Of a stretch of 64,000 nt of DNA, positions 42,877-51,912 are shown piece by piece; positions within the stretch are counted from its first letter, which is position 1; each line of letters starts with the position of its first letter. The DNA comes from Pseudarthrobacter naphthalenicus (GTDB lineage: Bacteria; Actinomycetota; Actinomycetes; Actinomycetales; Micrococcaceae). Position numbers and translations under genes: made by a program. The notes below the pieces were generated by a model, which was not told the origin of the DNA, did no database searches, and saw nothing but the letters and a program-made list of their open reading frames with translations. The stretch covers positions 1 to 64,000 of the forward strand of contig NZ_JARESG010000001.1 in NCBI RefSeq assembly GCF_029076445.1, given 5' to 3'.

Positions 42877-44195
42877 TCTTTTGGTTGTTCGCCGGCGTCA
42901 GCATCCTCTACGTCGTGCACTTCGGCTTTTACCTGGTAGGCGCCAACTTCTATGACGTTTGGCAGCAGCGCAGGAGGGGGGTGAAAGCCGTCCGGCTCCC
43001 CGTGGAGTACGAGGCGGAGTGCGCAGCCACGGCAACATGGACCTGCCGAGCGCTTCCCGAAGTGCCCGGATTGGTCTCCATCATCATTGCCGCCCATAAC
43101 GAGGAGGCGGTGATCGTCCGGACTCTTGACTCGATCCGGCGCAGCACCTACCGCTCGATCGAAACCATCGTCGCCGATGACGCGTCCACCGACCTCACAG
43201 GCCGGCTGGTCCGCGACTACCAGGTGCGCCACCCCGAAATGAACCTGCGGATCGTGCGGATGCATAAGAACGTCGGCAAGGGCGGAGCGTTGAACGTGGT
43301 CCTTCGCCGCCTCGCGCGCGGCCAGTTCGTGATGACGCTGGACGCCGATTCGATCATCGAGCCCGACTCCATTTTCAATGCGCTGTCCTACTTCGATGAT
43401 CCATACGTGGCCGGTGTGGCCGCCAATGTGCAGATCCTGGAAGAGTCGACGGCGCTCGGCATCCTGCAGCGGTTCGAGCACATGATCGGCTACCGCTCGA
43501 AGAAGCTCTATTCGCTGCTGAACTGCGAGTTCGTGGTGGGAGGAGTGGCTTCCACTTATCGGATGCGCGTCCTGCGCAAGGTCGGCTTTTACGACACTGA
43601 CACCGTGACGGAGGACATCGGCCTGAGCGCCAAGGTCACCAGCCTGGGCAACCGGCGCTTCCGCATGGTCTACGGCGCTGACATCGTTGCGAAGACCGAG
43701 GGCGTACTCACGCTCCGTGCCCTGGCCAAGCAGCGTTACCGGTGGAAGTACGGCAGCATCCAGAACCTCATCAAGTATCGCGCCATGATCTTCAACCCGA
43801 GTCGACGCTACAGCGGCACTTTGGCGTACTACCGGATGCCGATGGCGGTGTTCAGCGAGTTCACGCTGCTCGTCTCGCCCCTGGCCTGGACGTATGCGGT
43901 GTACTGGTCGCTGGTCACTAAGACGCCCACCCTGCTACTCGGTGCCTACGCGACCATCACGGCCTACACACTGCTGACTGTCTGGTTGGACGAGAACCTG
44001 ACCACGCGGGAACGCATTCGGCTGTCCTGTTACGCGCCGACGGCCTACTTCCTTTTCTACATCATGGACTTGGTTCAGCTGACGGCCGCAGTGGGCTGCA
44101 TCGTGCGCTCGCGGGGCCTGTTCCGGCGTCCCGAGATCAACACCTGGCAGTCGCCGCCGCGGGCGGGCAGCGTGCTGGTGGTGGCTCGTGCGTAG
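42858..44195 (+). CDS. Processive family 2 glycosyltransferase (polysaccharide synthase)
   Basis: Membrane synthase of 445 residues of the PgaC/hyaluronan/cellulose synthase type. One N-terminal span (about 4-28) is followed by the GT-A domain: IIAAHNEE (76-83), ADDAST (106-111), LDADS (161-165, DxD metal site), TEDIGL (251-256, catalytic Asp) and QRYRW (282-286, the Q/RxxRW polymer-binding motif). Three or four spans follow (about 330-430) and form the export channel. No c-di-GMP PilZ domain is present. It polymerises a beta-linked sugar, possibly N-acetylglucosamine given the deacetylases that follow. The overlaps with both neighbours point to one transcript. Confidence 0.9.
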   Translation: MDIPLVIFWLFAGVSILYVVHFGFYLVGANFYDVWQQRRRGVKAVRLPVEYEAECAATATWTCRALPEVPGLVSIIIAAHNEEAVIVRTLDSIRRSTYRSIETIVADDASTDLTGRLVRDYQVRHPEMNLRIVRMHKNVGKGGALNVVLRRLARGQFVMTLDADSIIEPDSIFNALSYFDDPYVAGVAANVQILEESTALGILQRFEHMIGYRSKKLYSLLNCEFVVGGVASTYRMRVLRKVGFYDTDTVTEDIGLSAKVTSLGNRRFRMVYGADIVAKTEGVLTLRALAKQRYRWKYGSIQNLIKYRAMIFNPSRRYSGTLAYYRMPMAVFSEFTLLVSPLAWTYAVYWSLVTKTPTLLLGAYATITAYTLLTVWLDENLTTRERIRLSCYAPTAYFLFYIMDLVQLTAAVGCIVRSRGLFRRPEINTWQSPPRAGSVLVVARA

Positions 44196-46032
44196 GCGCC
44201 GGTGGTTTCTCCGCGTGCTGCTCAATCCCCTTGTAGTTATCTCGATTGTGGTCGTCCTGCTGGCGGCCGGGTGGCTGCTCTATACCGGCGGGAAGAGCAG
44301 CCTCTCCCAGGCCCGGCCCGGCGCGAACCTGTTTCCCACGCTCCTTGCGACCGCAGCCGGAACTCCGGCGGCGGCGGACCCCTCAGCGCCCGCCAGCCCG
44401 GCCAGCCCCGCGGGCGGCTGGAACGTCCGGCACAGCGGGAATGCCCGGACCTCGCTGGAGCTGGTCAAGGGACAGATGACCAGTCAGGCGCTGGAACTCG
44501 ATATTAGTGAGTACTCCTCCGGCGACGTTGCGCTGACGAGCCCACGGGTCAGTGTGGAACGCAGCAAGACCTACCTGTTCAAGGCGTTCATCAGCAGCGA
44601 CGAGGACTTCAGGCTACTGGCCCGCAGGTACCACGCCGACGGCAGCACCACCTTGGAGCAGCTGCGAAACCCTCTCGAACGGCCGGGCGATACCACGTTC
44701 ACGGTCAGCGACGCGTTCAACAGCGGGGATTCGATCACCGCGGTTGAGTACGTCTTGCGACTTTCAGCCAAGGGCAGCCTCCGGGTGGAGGGCGCCTACG
44801 TCGAGGCGGCGGACGACGTCCGGGTGGCCGGCCCTGCCGCGACGATGGCGGCCGCCCCTGCCGGAACGACGACGGCGGCGCCCAACCTCATCCCCAACCC
44901 CAAGCTGGCCATCCCCCCGCCGGGTACACCGGACCCATGGTCCCCGTACAGCTCAGGTGTATCCACTGTGAAGTCCGGACGGGGTGAGGACAAAAACGGC
45001 ACCTTCCTGTGGACAAGTGTCGCCAACTACCAGAACGGCGAGGCGAAGTGGCAGTACGATCCGATTCCTGTCACCGCCGACCGGTACTTCGAGTTCGGTG
45101 CCACCTACCAGTCCGAGCGCGACGTGGACGTGGTGGCGGAGTTCGAGCTCGCGGCAGGCGGGCGCGTGTTCAAGAACCTGGAGACGGTGCCTCCGGCGGG
45201 GGAGTGGACGACGATCAAGGAGTCATTCCAAGTCCCCGCCGGGGCAAATGCGGCAATGGTCACCCTCATTTCGCACGGGGAAGGCACCACCGGCGTCCGT
45301 GATTTTTCCCTGACCGACACCACCAAACCAGGACCTCTGCGTTGGGATCGGCCCATGGTCTCGATCACGTTTGACGACGGTTGGCAGTCCATCTATGACC
45401 GCGCCCTGCCTTTGTTGAACCAGCACGGCTTCCGGTCCACCCAATACGTCAATGCCAGCTCCATCGAGACGCCGAACTTCATGACTGCCGCCGAGGTGCA
45501 GCAGATGCACGACGCCGGGCATGAGTTCGCCGCGCACAGCTACGAACACGTCGATCTCACCTCGATCAGCGCTGACCGGTTGGATGAGCAGTTGCGAAAG
45601 AGTGAGGAGGCGCTGGCCGATGCCGGACTAAGCACTGACAATCTGGCAACCCCGTACGGGCGGTCCGATCCCCAGGTCGACTGGTATGCGAGCAAGTACT
45701 TCGACATCGTGCGCGGGACGGACGACGGAATCAACACCCGGCAAAACCTCAACCCACACGACCTGAAGGTGTTCTACGTCACCGACCAAACCACGCCGGA
45801 GGCCCTGACCGAAGCACTTGCGGAGACGTCCCGGTTGAACGGCTGGCTCATCCTCGTCTACCACCAGATCGCAACCCCTGAATCCACCGGCACTCAGGAA
45901 ACCGGAACCATCGCGGCGGACCGGAGCACCATCACCAGCGATGTCCTCGACACTCAGTTGCAGATCATCGACCAAAGCCGCATTCAAGTCCTGCCCGTGA
46001 CGCAGGCATTCAAGCAGTTGCAGGGTCAGTGA
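44188..46032 (+). CDS. Membrane-anchored polysaccharide deacetylase with N-terminal sugar-binding-like domains
   Basis: A 614-residue CE4 protein starting at GTG 44,188, eight bases inside the synthase gene. A basic start and one hydrophobic segment (about 13-32) anchor it. Two beta-rich domains resembling carbohydrate-binding modules (about 75-212 and 232-376) come before the NodB domain (about 388-600). TFDDG is at 394-398, the metal His pair AHSYEH at 449-454 and the PYG motif at 489-491. It likely removes acetyl groups from the nascent chain outside the membrane, as PgaB and IcaB do. Substrate inferred. Confidence 0.85.
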   Translation: MRRRRWFLRVLLNPLVVISIVVVLLAAGWLLYTGGKSSLSQARPGANLFPTLLATAAGTPAAADPSAPASPASPAGGWNVRHSGNARTSLELVKGQMTSQALELDISEYSSGDVALTSPRVSVERSKTYLFKAFISSDEDFRLLARRYHADGSTTLEQLRNPLERPGDTTFTVSDAFNSGDSITAVEYVLRLSAKGSLRVEGAYVEAADDVRVAGPAATMAAAPAGTTTAAPNLIPNPKLAIPPPGTPDPWSPYSSGVSTVKSGRGEDKNGTFLWTSVANYQNGEAKWQYDPIPVTADRYFEFGATYQSERDVDVVAEFELAAGGRVFKNLETVPPAGEWTTIKESFQVPAGANAAMVTLISHGEGTTGVRDFSLTDTTKPGPLRWDRPMVSITFDDGWQSIYDRALPLLNQHGFRSTQYVNASSIETPNFMTAAEVQQMHDAGHEFAAHSYEHVDLTSISADRLDEQLRKSEEALADAGLSTDNLATPYGRSDPQVDWYASKYFDIVRGTDDGINTRQNLNPHDLKVFYVTDQTTPEALTEALAETSRLNGWLILVYHQIATPESTGTQETGTIAADRSTITSDVLDTQLQIIDQSRIQVLPVTQAFKQLQGQ

Positions 46033-46091
46033 TCACCATTCGGCTGTGTCCACTTGGCGCCGTCGGACATCCGAAAAGAACGGAGAATCTC

Positions 46092-47876
46092 ATGAGCAGA
46101 GTCAGATCCGGCTGGGCACGCGGGCGTGCCCGGCTTGCGGCCATCGGGGCGGTGGGGGCCGTGGCCACCGCACTGCTGTCCCCCATGACCGCGAACGCCG
46201 CCATGGAAAACCCTGCCCCGACTCCTATGGTGTCCTTCACCTTCGATGACGGTATGGCCAGTGCGCTCACCCAGGCGGCACCCACGCTGCAGAAGTACGG
46301 GCTGACCGGCACCAACTATGTGATCACGGATTGCGTCGGCATGACAGAAGTGCCGAATACCTGCCGGGCCGGTGCGGAGGTTCCACATATGACGTGGGCT
46401 CAGATCGCGCAGTTGCAGAACGCCTACGGCTGGGAAATCGGATCGCACACCGTCGATCACCAGTGCCTGGTGAGTGTAGGTAACGATTGCCAAGCCACCA
46501 AGCTGACGGCCGCCGAGGTGGACGCCGAGTTGGCAGACAGCAGGGCCGCGCTCAAGGCCAATGGCTTCAACGCCACCGCGTTCGCCCCGCCGTACGGCGA
46601 CTACGACATGTCGGCCGTCGCCCAGGTGGCCAAATATTACAGCTCCATGCGCGGCTTCGCCGATACAGGCAACAACGTCTGGCCGCTCGGCGATTACCTG
46701 CTCCGGGACGTCCCCGTCCAGGAGATCACCACACCGGTGGCCGCTCTGAAGGCCCAGGTGGACGCGGCGATCGCGAATAAGCAATGGGTCGTCTTTACCT
46801 TCCATGACATCAGGCCGGGTCCGAGCCAAGTTCCGGATGATTACCAGTACGGCACGGCTGAGCTTGACGAACTGGCGGCGTACGTGAAGACCAAGGTGAC
46901 CGCCGGTCAGATCAAGAACGTCAACGTCAGCAAGGGCCTGGTGAACGGCACCCCTAACAAGATGCCGAACCCCACGTTCAACAACGGCCTCGGGGATGGC
47001 TGGCGGACCGACGCGCCGTCAACGATCACGGCCGACGCCGCCAACAACGGCAGCTTCCCCGACGCTGCCCGGTCCGTGAAGCTGGTCTCGGGTACTGCCA
47101 CGGGTCACTTGTTCTCGCCCATCGTTCCCCTGACACCGAGGACGAACTACATGTTCAAGGCCTTCCTCAATGTCGCTGCGATCACCACGGGTGAGGTGGG
47201 GTTCTACGTGGACGAATACAACGCGGCCGGACAGTGGATCTCCGGGCAGTTCCGCAAGCGGGAAAATTCACGGTGGGTGGAGTCGATGAACTTCACCTAC
47301 ACGCCGAGCTCGACCGATGTGGCTTCGGCAAGCCTCCAGATCTGGGTCATCGGCACCGGCATCACTGCTTATGTGGACAACGTGCAGATGCTGGCGATCG
47401 GCGCGGATGCCACCCCGCCGGCAGCGTCCAACCTCCTCGCCAACGGCACGTTTGACGCCGGCATCAGCTCGGGCTGGACAACAGACTCCGCAACCACCAT
47501 CGCGGCAGACGCGGCGAACCACGGTAGCCCGGCCAACCCGGTGAACTCGGTGAAGATGACAGCCACCACGGAGAACAAGCATCTGCTCTCCCCGCAGGTC
47601 GCGGTGACGGCCGGTAACTACAGCATCGCCGGCTACCTCAACGTCGCCGCACGAACCAGCGGGGAGGTGGGCTTCTACATTGACGAGTACAACGCGGCCG
47701 GGCAGTGGATCTCCGGGCAATACAAGCTCGGCGTGAATGCCGCCGGCGTGACCAATGTCGACCTGACGTACTCGCCTAGCACCACCGCCGTCGCGAAGGC
47801 GCGCCTGCAGGTTATCGTCCCAGGCAACTCGGGACTGCAGGGGTACTTCGACGACGTCCGCTGGACCAGGTCCTGA
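46092..47876 (+). CDS. Secreted polysaccharide deacetylase with two C-terminal repeat domains
   Basis: A 594-residue CE4 protein. A Sec signal peptide ends near residue 36 (TANA). The NodB domain comes first: TFDDG (50-54), SHTVDH (118-123) and APPYG. Then two beta-sandwich-like repeats follow (about 285-435 and 440-594), which share an almost identical block EVGFYxDEYNAAGQWISGQ at 157-residue spacing. They probably bind the polymer or the wall. The domain order is the reverse of the deacetylase before it. ATG at 46,092 follows a GGAGA ribosome site; 59 bases separate it from the previous gene. Confidence 0.85.
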   Translation: MSRVRSGWARGRARLAAIGAVGAVATALLSPMTANAAMENPAPTPMVSFTFDDGMASALTQAAPTLQKYGLTGTNYVITDCVGMTEVPNTCRAGAEVPHMTWAQIAQLQNAYGWEIGSHTVDHQCLVSVGNDCQATKLTAAEVDAELADSRAALKANGFNATAFAPPYGDYDMSAVAQVAKYYSSMRGFADTGNNVWPLGDYLLRDVPVQEITTPVAALKAQVDAAIANKQWVVFTFHDIRPGPSQVPDDYQYGTAELDELAAYVKTKVTAGQIKNVNVSKGLVNGTPNKMPNPTFNNGLGDGWRTDAPSTITADAANNGSFPDAARSVKLVSGTATGHLFSPIVPLTPRTNYMFKAFLNVAAITTGEVGFYVDEYNAAGQWISGQFRKRENSRWVESMNFTYTPSSTDVASASLQIWVIGTGITAYVDNVQMLAIGADATPPAASNLLANGTFDAGISSGWTTDSATTIAADAANHGSPANPVNSVKMTATTENKHLLSPQVAVTAGNYSIAGYLNVAARTSGEVGFYIDEYNAAGQWISGQYKLGVNAAGVTNVDLTYSPSTTAVAKARLQVIVPGNSGLQGYFDDVRWTRS

Positions 47877-47896
47877 CCGCGAGGGAAGAGGACAGG

Positions 47897-49579
47897 ATGG
47901 CCGGACGCGCGCGCACAGTGCTGGTGGTGCTGGCGTCCGGCCTTCTTGTCATCCTCGGCGGCTGCTCCTCACCCCAACCCGATGTGACAATTGACCTGCT
48001 GCGCGAGAACTGGAAGGACGTCACGGGGGTAACGGCCGGCGGCGACGGCCTGCAGGTCACCGCCTCCGCCCGGAGCATCGTCGGGCAGGACGGCAGGGGA
48101 GGCCAGCCGGACCCGCCCCTCAATCTGGCCGGCACGCATCTGATGGTCGGCGGGGACTTCACGCTGAGCGCGACGTTCGCCGATATGACAGCTGACGCGT
48201 CCTGGGCGCTGTACGACAAGCCGCCCGTGATCGCGGACGAGTTCCGCGTCGAACCGGCGGGCCTGCGGCTCACACTCCAGGGCAAGGAACTGGACATCGC
48301 CGTCTTCGACGGCACACAGAACAAAGACCTGGCCCGGCCGGTCCCCATGCACGACGAACGGGTGACGCTGAACAACCCGGAAGCGCCGCTCACCGTGCAC
48401 CGGTCCGGAGACACCCTGACCGTCGCCAGCGGCGGGGAGACCCTCACGTCGCTTGCCCTCGGAAAGGTGTTCTCCTCGGGGCGTCTTTGGCTCGGATTCT
48501 CGAGCGACTCCGGAGGCTTCGACGTCACCTCGCTGACGGCGGCTGCGCCCCGTAGCGCCGGCTTGCGCACATCAGGGGCCGCAGCCGCCGACGTCTGGCA
48601 ATCGGAGGACGGCCTGCAGGCACTGGCGGCCAAAACCAGGCCGGACTTGCGGATCGGCGCGGCCGTGGCACTGGGCCCCCTGAGCAGCGACGAGGACTAC
48701 GCGCGGGTGCTGGTGGGCAACTTTGGTTCCATCACGCCGGAGAACGCGATGAAACCCCAGTTCCTTTCCCCGAGGCAGGGCGTTTACACCTTCGAGGAGG
48801 CGGACGCGATCATCGCGATGGCGCAAAGCAAGGGCATGATCGTGCACGGACATACCATTGCGTTCACCGAGGCGATGCCGCGCTGGATGCGGGAACTGCC
48901 CAGCGGCACGGACGCAGAGCGCAAGTCCAGCGCCGCCGCCCTCCTCGACTACGTCACCACCGTGGTGACGCACTTCAAGGGACGGCTTGACTCGCTGGAC
49001 GTCGTCAACGAACCGTTCGATGTGGACCAAGGAACCAGCTTCCAGCAGAACATCTGGTACCGCGTCTTCGGATCCGGGTACCCTGCGGTGGTCTCCAAAG
49101 CCGTGTACGCCGCTGATCCGGCCGTCAAGCAGTTCATCAACGAGAACGGGGCCGACGTACCGGGTCGCCGCCAGGACGCCCTGCGCAAGCTGGCCTCGGA
49201 CACCAATGCCCAGGGCGGCCACCTCTACGGTGTCGGCCTCCAGGCACACGTCTATGACATCGGGACGGACGCCATCTCCGCGGGGGACCTCAGCAAGACG
49301 CTCGACGCCTTCGATGCCGCCGGCCTCCGCGTGCGCATCTCGGAGAACGACGTCACGGATGACCAAGGGACAGACACGCAGGCGCAGCAATACGCCACGG
49401 TACTGGCGGGCTGCCTGCGCTCGCGTGCCTGCGTCTCCTACACCACCTGGGGCGTGGACGACCGTTACGACTGGAGCATCGACCACGACGGCAACCTGCG
49501 GCAGGGCCACGACTTCCTGTTTCATGACGGGCAGCCCACGCCCGCGTACGACGCGATGAGGCAGGTTCTGGGCGGCTGA
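47897..49579 (+). CDS. GH10-family lipoprotein glycoside hydrolase
   Basis: A 560-residue predicted lipoprotein (LGGC lipobox, Cys23). Residues 30-220 form a beta-rich, LamG/DUF1080-like domain; 235-558 form a GH10 barrel. The acid/base is Glu372 (VVNEPF), the nucleophile Glu483 (RISENDV). The HGHT segment (317-320) lacks the following Trp and His of xylanases (usually HTLVWHSQ; here HTIAFTEA), so xylan may not be the substrate. In the operon it is the last gene, after synthase and deacetylases, and is likely to trim or release the polymer. Confidence 0.85.
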   Translation: MAGRARTVLVVLASGLLVILGGCSSPQPDVTIDLLRENWKDVTGVTAGGDGLQVTASARSIVGQDGRGGQPDPPLNLAGTHLMVGGDFTLSATFADMTADASWALYDKPPVIADEFRVEPAGLRLTLQGKELDIAVFDGTQNKDLARPVPMHDERVTLNNPEAPLTVHRSGDTLTVASGGETLTSLALGKVFSSGRLWLGFSSDSGGFDVTSLTAAAPRSAGLRTSGAAAADVWQSEDGLQALAAKTRPDLRIGAAVALGPLSSDEDYARVLVGNFGSITPENAMKPQFLSPRQGVYTFEEADAIIAMAQSKGMIVHGHTIAFTEAMPRWMRELPSGTDAERKSSAAALLDYVTTVVTHFKGRLDSLDVVNEPFDVDQGTSFQQNIWYRVFGSGYPAVVSKAVYAADPAVKQFINENGADVPGRRQDALRKLASDTNAQGGHLYGVGLQAHVYDIGTDAISAGDLSKTLDAFDAAGLRVRISENDVTDDQGTDTQAQQYATVLAGCLRSRACVSYTTWGVDDRYDWSIDHDGNLRQGHDFLFHDGQPTPAYDAMRQVLGG

Positions 49580-49633
49580 CCGCCGCACCGTCAGTTCACC
49601 GCGTTGGCCTTGCCTGGGCGCGGCCGGTCAACG

Positions 49634-50668
49634 TTATGAGGCTTCATTGAGTCTTGCCCGCTTCCTCGCCGTCGAGTTCTTCCCCGCTGTGCGAAGCATG
49701 TCCACGGTCAGGACCAGCAGGGCCAGCCAGACCACGCCGAAACCGATCCAGCGGTCGGTGGTCATGGCCTCCTGGAAGATCACCAGCGCCACCACGAACT
49801 GGAGCATGGGCGCCACGTACTGCAGCAGCCCGATGGTGGTCAGCGGAAGCCGGCGGGCCGAGGCGCCGAAGAACAGCAGCGGCACGGCGGTGAGCACGCC
49901 GGACGCCGCCAGGAGCCAGAAGTGACCGGGACCCTGGGTGGCCAGAGTGGCCGTGCCGGTCGCGCCGAGGACCACCATGGTGACTCCGGCCAGGGGTGCG
50001 AGCACCATGGTTTCGACGCTGAGGCTTGTCACCGCATCCACTTTGGGGCCAACCCGGTTCTTCACGAACCCGTACAGGCCGAAGCTGAAGGCAAGCGTCA
50101 GGGCGATCCACGGCAGTTTGCCGTAGCTCACCGTCAGCACCGCCACGGCAACAAAACCGATTCCGACGGCGGCCCACTGCAGGGGCCGCAGCTTCTCCTT
50201 GAGGACAATGACGCCCAGGAGGACCGAGACAAGGGGGTTGATGAAGTAGCCCAGCGAGGCTTCAACAGCCTGCCCGGTGGTCACGCCGTACGTGTACGTC
50301 AGCCAGTTCACGGCAATGAGGGCACCGGCAATGGCCAGGGGGCCGAAAACCGAGCGGTCACGGAAGGCGGTGGCCAGTGTGGGCCAGGACCGGGTGACGG
50401 TGATCAGCAGGGCGCAGAAAAGCAGCGACCACACCACCCGGTTGGCGACGATCTCCACCGGTCCGGCGGGCAGGAGCGCAATGAAGTACAGCGGAAGCAG
50501 CCCCCAGAGCCCGTAGGCGCCGAAGCCGAACAGGATTCCCGCCGTCGTCTCTTTGTCCACGGCCTTCGGCCCTGCACCCTGCGGCCCTGCACCCTGTTTC
50601 CCCGCAGGCTTGACGGCGGTGGCTTTGGCGGCTGGGGTGGGACCGTGGGGAGTAGGCACGTTTCCCAT
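49634..50668 (-). CDS. rarD: EamA/RarD-family transporter
   Basis: A 344-residue membrane protein with ten predicted spans in two EamA repeats. AYGLWGLLPLYFIALLP, NRVVWSLLF and SLGYFINPLVSVLLGV match RarD, a poorly characterised permease group. A 40-residue hydrophilic N-terminal tail (Pro/Lys/Ala/Gly) is unusual. The start is uncertain: ATG 50,668 is used; ATG 50,704 is an alternative that lies nearer AAGG. It is divergent from the topoisomerase gene. Its stop converges on the GH10 gene after 54 bases. Confidence 0.85.
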   Translation of the reverse strand: MGNVPTPHGPTPAAKATAVKPAGKQGAGPQGAGPKAVDKETTAGILFGFGAYGLWGLLPLYFIALLPAGPVEIVANRVVWSLLFCALLITVTRSWPTLATAFRDRSVFGPLAIAGALIAVNWLTYTYGVTTGQAVEASLGYFINPLVSVLLGVIVLKEKLRPLQWAAVGIGFVAVAVLTVSYGKLPWIALTLAFSFGLYGFVKNRVGPKVDAVTSLSVETMVLAPLAGVTMVVLGATGTATLATQGPGHFWLLAASGVLTAVPLLFFGASARRLPLTTIGLLQYVAPMLQFVVALVIFQEAMTTDRWIGFGVVWLALLVLTVDMLRTAGKNSTARKRARLNEAS

Positions 50669-50752
50669 AACATCACGGTCCCGGCGGGTATTCCGCCAAT
50701 TCATCAGTAGGCTTGCCTTTATGGAATGGACGAACCGGCAGGATGCCACCCC

Positions 50753-51751
50753 GTGAGGCTCCGCCGCAGCAACGCCAACGGCCGCGGCTACCGGCGGGTG
50801 GCCGCGGGGACGGGCTTCAGCTTCCGCGACCTGGACGGCTCCACGCTGCCGCCCGGGCCGGTCCGGGACCGGTTGGAAAGCATCGGGATCCCGCCGGCGT
50901 GGAAGGACGTCTGGATCGCGCCGTTCGAGAACGGGCACATCCAGGCGACGGGTGTGGACGCCGTGGGGCGGCGGCAGTACATCTATCATCCGGCGTGGCG
51001 GGAGCGGAAGGACCGGCTGAAGTTCGACCGCGCGCTGCAGCTGGCCGAATCCCTGCCCTCCGCCCGCCGGCTGGTCACCCTGGACCTGCGCAGCGACGGC
51101 GTCAGCCGGGAACGCGTCCTTGCGGCGGCGTTCAGGATGCTGGACAGCGGATCCCTCCGGGTGGGCTCCGAACGGTACACCAACGAGAACGGCAGCCGCG
51201 GCCTGGCCACCCTGCTGTGCGCGCACGTCCACGTCCGCAAGGACTGCCTGGAACTGAAGTTTCCCGCCAAGAGCGGGAAGGACTGGGAATCGGAAATCCA
51301 CGACGCCGACCTTGCCGCCCTGGTGCGGACGCTGAAGCGCCGCGGCGGCAACGCCCGTCTGCTGGCATATAAGGACGGGCGGAGCTGGCATCCGGTGACC
51401 AGCGCGGAGATCAACAGCTACGTCAAGGAGCGCACCGGCCAGGACTTCACCGCCAAGGACTTCAGGACACTGCGCGGCACCATCGCCGCCGCCCTCAGCC
51501 TGGCCCGCAGCGGGCCGCAGCAAAAGGTGGCGGCGCGGAAACGGGCCATCAGCCTGGCCATGGAGGAGGCGGCCGCGGTGTTGGGCAACACGCCGTCGAT
51601 TGCCCGCAAAAGCTATGTTGATCCCCGGCTGCTGGACCACTATGCCGCGGGTGAAACCATCGATCCGCACCGGCCGCAGTCAGCCGAGTCCGAGCTCCGT
51701 GCGCTGCTGTACCGCGAGGGTGAGGTTGTGCCGCTGCAACGGAGCGGCTAG
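50753..51751 (+). CDS. DNA topoisomerase IB
   Basis: Type IB topoisomerase of the poxvirus-like bacterial group, 332 residues, relaxing supercoils through a 3'-phosphotyrosine. The N-terminus (RLRRSNANGRGYRR, FRDLDG) is characteristic. The catalytic domain has the Arg/Lys/Arg pattern (YKDGRSWHPVT, DFRTLRGTIA) and the nucleophile Tyr288 in ARKSYVDPRLL. The GTG at 50,753 has AGGA nine bases ahead; an ATG at 50,726 would add nine residues not seen in the family. It is a monocistronic housekeeping/accessory gene. Confidence 0.92.
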   Translation: MRLRRSNANGRGYRRVAAGTGFSFRDLDGSTLPPGPVRDRLESIGIPPAWKDVWIAPFENGHIQATGVDAVGRRQYIYHPAWRERKDRLKFDRALQLAESLPSARRLVTLDLRSDGVSRERVLAAAFRMLDSGSLRVGSERYTNENGSRGLATLLCAHVHVRKDCLELKFPAKSGKDWESEIHDADLAALVRTLKRRGGNARLLAYKDGRSWHPVTSAEINSYVKERTGQDFTAKDFRTLRGTIAAALSLARSGPQQKVAARKRAISLAMEEAAAVLGNTPSIARKSYVDPRLLDHYAAGETIDPHRPQSAESELRALLYREGEVVPLQRSG

Positions 51752-51912
51752 GCGGCGGCCCGGAAGCGGCGGCCAACCTTGCACCATCCGGGCCCAGGCA
51801 CATTTAGAATAGGGGCACTGTGCGCAACCGTCGCTGTGCACAACCTGCTCGTGCGTAGGGTGCGCTGTACCGCGCGCCTTCGGCGCAACTCCTCCTTCCA
51901 GAAGGGCTCCCG

